A DNA stretch of 24,465 nt, from positions 1 through 24,465 of IMG/VR virus record IMGVR_UViG_3300010885_004277; one strand, written 5' to 3'. Shown piece after piece: positions 19,834-24,465 of this stretch (positions are counted from its first letter, which is position 1; every line of letters begins with the position of its first letter). The notes below the pieces were generated by a model. That model was not told the DNA's origin and did not search any database. It worked only from the letters and a program-made list of their open reading frames with translations. A program made the translations under genes and the position numbers. The stretch is from a virus.

Positions 19834-20850
19834 TTACCTCTTAATATGTTTCCACATGGCAGCGGCAGCTACCTTTTCACCAGTTTCTTTGGATCCATAC
19901 TTTTTAGCAGCCTTTGCAGCTAGGTCTTCAAACCCCTTGCCCTCTTTGCCGATGTCTCCACCATGTCTAGCTTTCTTAGCTACTTCAGACTTTTTATTAA
20001 CGGAAAGACCAGCAGATGGAGAAGCTTCTTCCTTAGCTAGTGTGCTTTGGCCACCCTTGAATGCAGTTGGCTTTGGTGACTGGCTCTGGTCCTGATTATT
20101 ACCACCATCAGCCTGACCTTCTTCATCTTCATCATCTTCGGCACCAGCACTGTCGCTGATATGCTGATGAATAGATGTAACGAAGTTCTTAGCTAGCTCA
20201 AGCTTTTCCATAGCCCAATCTGGAATATCTGCATCACTTGGCATACCTTCATAGAGTTCGGCAGCTTCCATAGCAATAGTCTCTAGGAAATCCTTAGCTT
20301 GCTCTACGTTTAGGTTTCCCTCGTTACCGTCATTATCCTGATCGTCCATCGTGCCGTCGCCAGCATTTGGACCAGCAGTTGGAGTTGGACCACCTGGATT
20401 ATCTGATGATGCTACAGCAGGAGCCATTGGTTCACCAGCAGATTCTTCGATCTCAAATTCTTCGCCCCGCATAGCTCTCTTAGTAGCTGTAGCGTACATC
20501 ACCTTCTCGTTATCTTTACCATATCCAGTAAAGTGACCCTTCATCTTCTTAACTAGAGCTTCTCTTCTTCTCTTTTGAGCGGGAGTCATATGCTCTTCGT
20601 AAGTGAGTCCACGATCAGAAACTTTTGCTATAGCACGCTTTCTAGTGTTCTCTTTACTAGTGTCCTTATCAGTATTTTGAGCATTATACATGTCGTCTTC
20701 ATTATCGTAAGGTTCATCCAAAACTTCTACTGGATGCTTACTGACAAACTTCTTCAAACCGCTCGCATTAGGATCAGCAAAGTATTCGCTAGTTTTTGGA
20801 AGATCTATTAGCTTTTGTGCTATCTTCTTTTTATCTTCTGTTTTAGCCAT
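19834..20850 (-). CDS. Probable prohead core / head-associated protein (338 aa)
   Basis: The family is not certain. The protein is modular: a basic N-terminal part containing EEHMTPAQKRRREALVKKMK and KVMYATATKRAMRGE; a flexible Pro/Gly/Asp/Asn-rich middle (about 150-190); a helical block LETIAMEAAELYEGMPSDAD with WAMEKLELAKNF; a second acidic linker; and a C-terminal GKGFEDLAAKAAKKYGSKET plus AAAMWKHIKR. Such low-complexity acidic linkers suit a scaffold or internal head protein. T4 has the small core protein gp68 at this place, but this protein is far longer. An in-frame longer reading to 20883 exists; GAGGAC before the ATG at 20850 fixes the start. It overlaps the small gene upstream by eight bases. 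Confidence 0.72.
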   Translation of the reverse strand: MAKTEDKKKIAQKLIDLPKTSEYFADPNASGLKKFVSKHPVEVLDEPYDNEDDMYNAQNTDKDTSKENTRKRAIAKVSDRGLTYEEHMTPAQKRRREALVKKMKGHFTGYGKDNEKVMYATATKRAMRGEEFEIEESAGEPMAPAVASSDNPGGPTPTAGPNAGDGTMDDQDNDGNEGNLNVEQAKDFLETIAMEAAELYEGMPSDADIPDWAMEKLELAKNFVTSIHQHISDSAGAEDDEDEEGQADGGNNQDQSQSPKPTAFKGGQSTLAKEEASPSAGLSVNKKSEVAKKARHGGDIGKEGKGFEDLAAKAAKKYGSKETGEKVAAAAMWKHIKR

Positions 20851-21016
20851 CGTAGTCCTCTGGGTTGAAGAAGGCTTTCGCAACTTCTACTTTCTTAGCG
20901 TCTAAAAATTCTGCAACTTTAACAGCCATAACCTGACTGACCGCATCCTGTAGCTTTAGTGGGTCTTCGTCAAGAGCAAAGTTAATTATGTCTGTTGTTG
21001 TATATTCATCTGACAT
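20843..21016 (-). CDS. Small prohead core protein (gp67/gp68 position)
   Basis: This 57-aa protein, MSDEYTTTDIINFALDEDPL to KVEVAKAFFNPEDYDG, is helical and acidic. It sits where T4 has the small prohead core proteins 67 and 68, between portal gp20 and protease gp21. The segment AVKVAEFLDAKKVEVAKAFF is typical of short head proteins in this position in T4-like phages. The ATG at 21016 has GGAG seven bases upstream; the ATG at 21028 would place that GGAG inside the gene and is less likely. A perfect late promoter element lies just upstream. Confidence 0.75.
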   Translation of the reverse strand: MSDEYTTTDIINFALDEDPLKLQDAVSQVMAVKVAEFLDAKKVEVAKAFFNPEDYDG

Positions 21017-21032
21017 TCTAATCTCCATATTT

Positions 21033-21040
21033 TATTTATA
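21033..21040 (-). promoter_or_regulatory. Late promoter of the prohead core/gp21 genes (exact TATAAATA)
   Basis: Minus-strand TATAAATA lies exactly in the eight bases before the gp20 stop codon and 16 bases upstream of the start at 21016. It would start a transcript for the small core protein, the 338-aa head protein and gp21, none of which has another element of its own. Confidence 0.8.
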
Positions 21041-22624
21041 TTACTGACTTATCTGTGGCTCTTCGGGAGCAGCAGGAGCCTCACCACTTTGTTGTTGTTG
21101 ATCTTCAGGAGGAGCTAGCATAGCCATCTGCTGCTGTTGCTCAACCTGAAGTTGCATATTCTTATCTCTTTCTTCAGCTATCTGCTTATCTATCTCTTCA
21201 ATATCGTCATCAGTAAGCTGTAGAATATTCTTTTTAACCCACTCTTCAGAATAATACTTACCCACATAAGGGTCGATCATACCAAGTGTATTAACACGCT
21301 CTCTTGTAATTTCTTCTTGCTTCAATTCAGCAAAGTAGTTATCTTGCGTAAAGTTGAAGTGAATGTTGTTCTTAAAAGATTCCCACTCTTCAGCAGCAAT
21401 AACTCCAGTAAGAACTAACTGCTTCTCAAGAGCCTTCATGAGAAGATTGGTAAACTTATTTCTCAAACGAAGAATGAACTTCTGAAACTTAAGTTCATCT
21501 CTTGTAATCTCTGAAGAACGACCTAAGCTAAATCCCCCACCGTCGTTCTGAAGTCTAGAAACAGGAACATTCAGAGCCTTGTAGAGCTTCTTTTCGAAGT
21601 ACTCAACGTCTGTCATCTCGCCAAGATTTTGTCCTGACTGTAGCGTTGTAACCTGCGTTCCTTGACCGCCTTCACGTCTTGGGAACCAGTAGTCTTCGAG
21701 CATGGTCATAAACTTACGGTCGTCTCTAATGTCACCTGTAGTGGCATCATAGATTAGACGATTCTTATGCTTGACCATCATATCACGAAGATACTGCTCA
21801 GCCTTCATCTTAGGAAGATTACCTACGTCAATGTAAAATATACGACGCTCAGGAGCACGGCTAATGCGGTAAATAACTGTAGCATCTTCAAGAATACGTA
21901 GCTGGTTAAGAGGTTTAATAGCTTTGTGAAGGAAACCAAGAACAACTTTATTGTCTTTGTCCACAATACCCGATGTGACATGAATGATAGAGTCTTTCGC
22001 AATTTGCAATCCCTGGTTATCCATACCAGTTGCAGAAGCACCCTTAAAGCCTCTCTCATTATACATATAGAACTCGTTGTCCGTAACGTTGACGTATACA
22101 CCTTCTTTGCGTATACGCTTCACTGATCTAATCTTACGAATCTTACGAGGGTCGATATATCTTAATTCCTGAATGCCTTTTCTAGGATCATTGTTATCAA
22201 TCATGATGTGGTAGTAGATACGACCGTCAACATACCAGCGTCTAAAGATTTCATATGCTGAATTGTTAAAGTCTAGTAGGTCTGAAACTTTCTCCCACTC
22301 AAGTTTTATTCTCTCTTTAACAACATCAGTAACTTCTAGATCATCTAGATCTAAGTCTACGATCTTCTCTTTACCCTCTTTGACGATAGCCTCGTCCATA
22401 ATATCTTCAATAGCCTGTTCGATCTCAGGCTGAATAGACATTTCACGGTACTTAGATACAATCTCAGCTTCTGTTTTAGCAGTGCCTTCAAGGTCTAGAT
22501 AGGTGCCGTAGGTTCCTCCTGCAGAAACTACTAACGCCCCATCGTCTGTCTCTCTAGGAGCAAACGATGGAACGCTTTCGAGTTCTTCAGGCTTTTTACG
22601 TATTTCAAATCCAAATAATTCCAT
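21041..22624 (-). CDS. 20: Portal vertex protein gp20
   Basis: Gp20 forms the twelve-subunit portal through which DNA enters and leaves the head and which initiates prohead assembly. The 527-aa product (T4: 524) carries typical stretches: YREMSIQPEIEQAIEDIMDEA, EIFRRWYVDGRIYYH, LRYIDPRKIRKIR, RAPERRIFYIDVGNLPK, MLEDYWFPRREGGQGTQV and ALNVPVSRLQ. The C-terminal about 50 residues are Gln/Pro-rich and likely disordered. No strong ribosome-binding site is seen (AGAGAG). No late element lies directly upstream, so it is probably read from the gp19 promoter. Confidence 0.97.
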   Translation of the reverse strand: MELFGFEIRKKPEELESVPSFAPRETDDGALVVSAGGTYGTYLDLEGTAKTEAEIVSKYREMSIQPEIEQAIEDIMDEAIVKEGKEKIVDLDLDDLEVTDVVKERIKLEWEKVSDLLDFNNSAYEIFRRWYVDGRIYYHIMIDNNDPRKGIQELRYIDPRKIRKIRSVKRIRKEGVYVNVTDNEFYMYNERGFKGASATGMDNQGLQIAKDSIIHVTSGIVDKDNKVVLGFLHKAIKPLNQLRILEDATVIYRISRAPERRIFYIDVGNLPKMKAEQYLRDMMVKHKNRLIYDATTGDIRDDRKFMTMLEDYWFPRREGGQGTQVTTLQSGQNLGEMTDVEYFEKKLYKALNVPVSRLQNDGGGFSLGRSSEITRDELKFQKFILRLRNKFTNLLMKALEKQLVLTGVIAAEEWESFKNNIHFNFTQDNYFAELKQEEITRERVNTLGMIDPYVGKYYSEEWVKKNILQLTDDDIEEIDKQIAEERDKNMQLQVEQQQQMAMLAPPEDQQQQSGEAPAAPEEPQISQ

Positions 22625-22646
22625 TATATCTCTCTAACCTTAGTTA

Positions 22647-23198
22647 TTATGAACCACCAGCATTACCTGTTACGCCACCTGTTACATCCCAGTAGTCATA
22701 AAGGAAAGTTACTCTGAACTCTTCAATACGATCTGTTGCATCCCAGTCAAGATCGATATTAGAAACGTCTGCAGGATAAATGCCATGGAAGGTATACTCT
22801 CTAATTGGCACACCAGTCTTTGAGAACTGTGTTACCTTTGCATCTGACTTGTAAAGTAGTGGCGATGCTGAACCAAATGATCTGATGTTGCCCTGGAAAG
22901 AGTTGATGCGATTTGACCACTCTTCCATTGCATTGCGAACCAAGAAGTCTTCATCGTTGATTACTGTTACAGACCAATCAGCGAATGTTCTATCACCAGC
23001 AAGGTTGATCTTTCTGCCGAAATAGGGAACCGTAATGTTCCCTAGTCTAGCTTCTGGAATCGATGCTGCTCTTGCCATAAATGGTAGCTTTACGTTAGCA
23101 ATACTGTTCGCAGGGTTATTAAACTGTACCTGGAACAGAGACTGTCTAGCGCCACCAAATAGTAGCTGGGATTTAATTTCGTTAATATTAAATGCCAT
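22647..23198 (-). CDS. 19: Tail tube protein gp19
   Basis: Gp19 stacks as hexameric rings to form the inner tail tube. The 183-aa product (T4: 163) matches T4 gp19 best at GRKINLAGDRTFADWSVTVI with NDEDFLVRNAMEEW, and near the C-terminus at FHGIYPADVSNIDLDWDATD, where T4 has LWPTNVGELQLDWDSNN. An AGGAG lies eight bases before the ATG. The gene sits between sheath gp18 and portal gp20, in T4 order. Confidence 0.97.
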   Translation of the reverse strand: MAFNINEIKSQLLFGGARQSLFQVQFNNPANSIANVKLPFMARAASIPEARLGNITVPYFGRKINLAGDRTFADWSVTVINDEDFLVRNAMEEWSNRINSFQGNIRSFGSASPLLYKSDAKVTQFSKTGVPIREYTFHGIYPADVSNIDLDWDATDRIEEFRVTFLYDYWDVTGGVTGNAGGS

Positions 23199-23217
23199 TT
23201 CTTTTCTCCTCTATCTT

Positions 23218-23225
23218 TATTTATT
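23218..23225 (-). promoter_or_regulatory. Late-type promoter of gp19 (AATAAATA)
   Basis: Minus-strand AATAAATA, one mismatch from the late consensus, ends 19 bases before the gp19 ATG and overlaps the gp18 stop codon. It would drive gp19 and gp20. Confidence 0.6.
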
Positions 23226-24465
23226 AGAATTTTCCTACGATTTCGGAGAACTCTACGCCTGTTCTTACAGCTACGAAGTTGAGCTGAATGAAGTTGATAG
23301 AGCGTGCTGGCTTAATGTAAATGTCACCTACGAATCTATTACCGTCAATGACTTCGCCTGTATTGTTTGATTCATCGCAAACAACACGGAAGTCGTAAAT
23401 ACCACGACGACCCTGAACATCTTTTAGGAATGGAGTCACCAATGAAACGAACTGCGCTCTTGTGAAAGCATCGTTGAACTCAAAGAGTGTATACTTTGAA
23501 GCTGTGGCGATAGCCTTTTCTAGAACGATGAAGAGTCTACGAACGTTAATACGGTCGAAGGCTGATGGCTTTGTCTGTAGTGTCTTATCGCCGAATAGTA
23601 CTGTTCCCTGACCTGGGAATGTAGCTACAGGGTTAACACCAGCAGGATAAAGAACGTCACGTTCTGCCTTTGGTGGGTTATAAGCAAGCTTAACAATGTT
23701 CTTAATCTGACCACGATTAAAACCTGCTGGTGACCACCATGGATCTCTTGCAAGATCTGTAGACACGCAAAGACCTGCAATATCACCGTTTAGCGGAATG
23801 TAGCGATATAGATCGTTGTACTTGTCGTACATATACTTATAGCCAGAATCTAAGAAGGCATAAGAGGTGCTTCTGTTTAGATTATTGCGGAAGCTGATTA
23901 CAGAACTGTATTCAAAACCGACATTGTTAACAACATCAGAACGCTGTGGAGAGACGAATGCGACGCAATCTTTTCTCTTTTCTACAACGTTGTCGATTAC
24001 GTAAGTAGCAACCTGCGTACCATTTGTTCCGATAGCTTTACCGCACATTACTAGAGAGATATCTACAGTTTCAGTTGAAGTAAACTGGTCGTATGCTTTC
24101 TGAACTGCAGAAAGAAGTGCAGTAGATGTAGTCTGGAGTTCATCAACACCGTCATTGCCATTGCTGAAATCTAGTGCTAGTGGCTTGTTATTAGCAATGC
24201 TTGATGTTATGCTGGAGATAGAAACAGCATTGCTGACGTAACCAGCACCAGTTCTGTGTGAAGTAAAACGGATGTAGTTCGAAGTCTGATTGATCACATT
24301 GACGTAATAGTTGGTAGAACCGTCAGAAGTTTTAGCGTCTACTGCTCTAGAAAGACCCTGATAGGTCTCTAGAATGGTTCCTGGTACGCCAGTGAATGCG
24401 CCACGATCGTCAACAACGACAGCGTGAATTTCGTCAACTGCTGCAGTATTGCCGAAAGAAGAAAC
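23224..24465 (-). CDS. 18: Tail sheath protein gp18 (5' part outside window)
   Basis: Gp18 forms the contractile sheath around the tail tube. The frame is open to the window edge, giving 413 residues of the C-terminal part; a GTG at 24297 is internal and not the start. Recognisable sheath stretches are DEIHAVVVDDRGAFTGVPGT near the visible beginning, TVDISLVMCGKAIG, SPAGFNRGQIKNIVKLAYNP, and the conserved C-terminal AFTRAQFVSLVTPFLKDVQG with a DESNNTGEVIDGNRFVGDI segment that locks neighbouring subunits. T4 gp18 is 659 aa, so about a third or more is missing here. Confidence 0.96.
   Translation of the reverse strand, partial: VSSFGNTAAVDEIHAVVVDDRGAFTGVPGTILETYQGLSRAVDAKTSDGSTNYYVNVINQTSNYIRFTSHRTGAGYVSNAVSISSITSSIANNKPLALDFSNGNDGVDELQTTSTALLSAVQKAYDQFTSTETVDISLVMCGKAIGTNGTQVATYVIDNVVEKRKDCVAFVSPQRSDVVNNVGFEYSSVISFRNNLNRSTSYAFLDSGYKYMYDKYNDLYRYIPLNGDIAGLCVSTDLARDPWWSPAGFNRGQIKNIVKLAYNPPKAERDVLYPAGVNPVATFPGQGTVLFGDKTLQTKPSAFDRINVRRLFIVLEKAIATASKYTLFEFNDAFTRAQFVSLVTPFLKDVQGRRGIYDFRVVCDESNNTGEVIDGNRFVGDIYIKPARSINFIQLNFVAVRTGVEFSEIVGKF

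Noticed and set aside
24297-24297. GTG at 24297 as the start of gp18
   Set aside because: The frame stays open to the window end and the upstream residues (DEIHAVVVDDRGAFTG) are recognisable sheath sequence, so the GTG is internal.

Overview
The window is part of the genome of a lytic, tailed myophage of the T4 superfamily. Neighbouring T4 core genes appear in T4 order: RegA, gp62, gp44, gp45, gp46, gp47, gp55, UvsW, UvsY, then gp23, gp22, gp21, a small prohead core protein, gp20, gp19 and gp18. Gene lengths and the extra marine-phage-type genes (peptide deformylase, MazG, TET, ClpP) point to a distant 'exo-T4' or cyanophage/pelagiphage-like lineage rather than to T4 itself. The host cannot be named from this window. 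The sigma70-like promoters (TTGACT and TATAAT) suggest an ordinary bacterial RNA polymerase.

Layout. (1) 1-2525, minus strand: replication clamp and clamp loader (gp45, gp44, gp62) running into the translational repressor regA, which the window edge cuts. (2) 2540-7983, minus strand: an accessory block inserted between gp46 and gp45. In transcription order it holds a SLOG-domain protein, MazG, peptide deformylase, a TET/JBP 2-oxoglutarate dioxygenase, a helical protein resembling the thymine-hypermodification pyrophosphorylases/transferases, a P-loop kinase, a DUF3310 protein and a GT-A glycosyltransferase. (3) 8025-11545, minus strand: recombination nuclease gp46/gp47, a small unknown gene and late sigma factor gp55. 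(4) 11606-14412, minus strand: an unknown beta-rich protein, UvsW, UvsY and a tail-tube-fold structural protein. (5) 14455-16618, plus strand: a divergent cluster of small unknown genes, tRNA-Arg(UCU), tRNA-Glu(UUC), a helix-turn-helix-like protein and a ClpP protease, with sigma70-like promoters at its left end. (6) 16677-24465, minus strand: the head and tail module from gp23 back to gp18, with the beginning of gp18 beyond the window edge.

How it fits together. Replication, recombination and late-transcription genes are packed with 1-11 base overlaps, so translation is probably coupled. Head and tail genes mostly carry a T4-type late element (TATAAATA or one mismatch) 24-40 bases before the start. 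The most interesting part is the block 2540-6696. A TET enzyme would oxidise a methylated base in DNA, and the following genes look like enzymes that would phosphorylate, substitute and glycosylate the new hydroxymethyl group. Two of these proteins end in NASLEDFF and KNNIERFF, which look like sliding-clamp-binding peptides. The TET gene has its own late-type promoter. Together these suggest DNA hypermodification tethered to the replication clamp and made late in infection.

No stretch above 300 bases lacks a gene. The longest gap is the roughly 100-base divergent promoter region at 14413-14513. No CRISPR array, insertion sequence, integrase or rRNA was seen.
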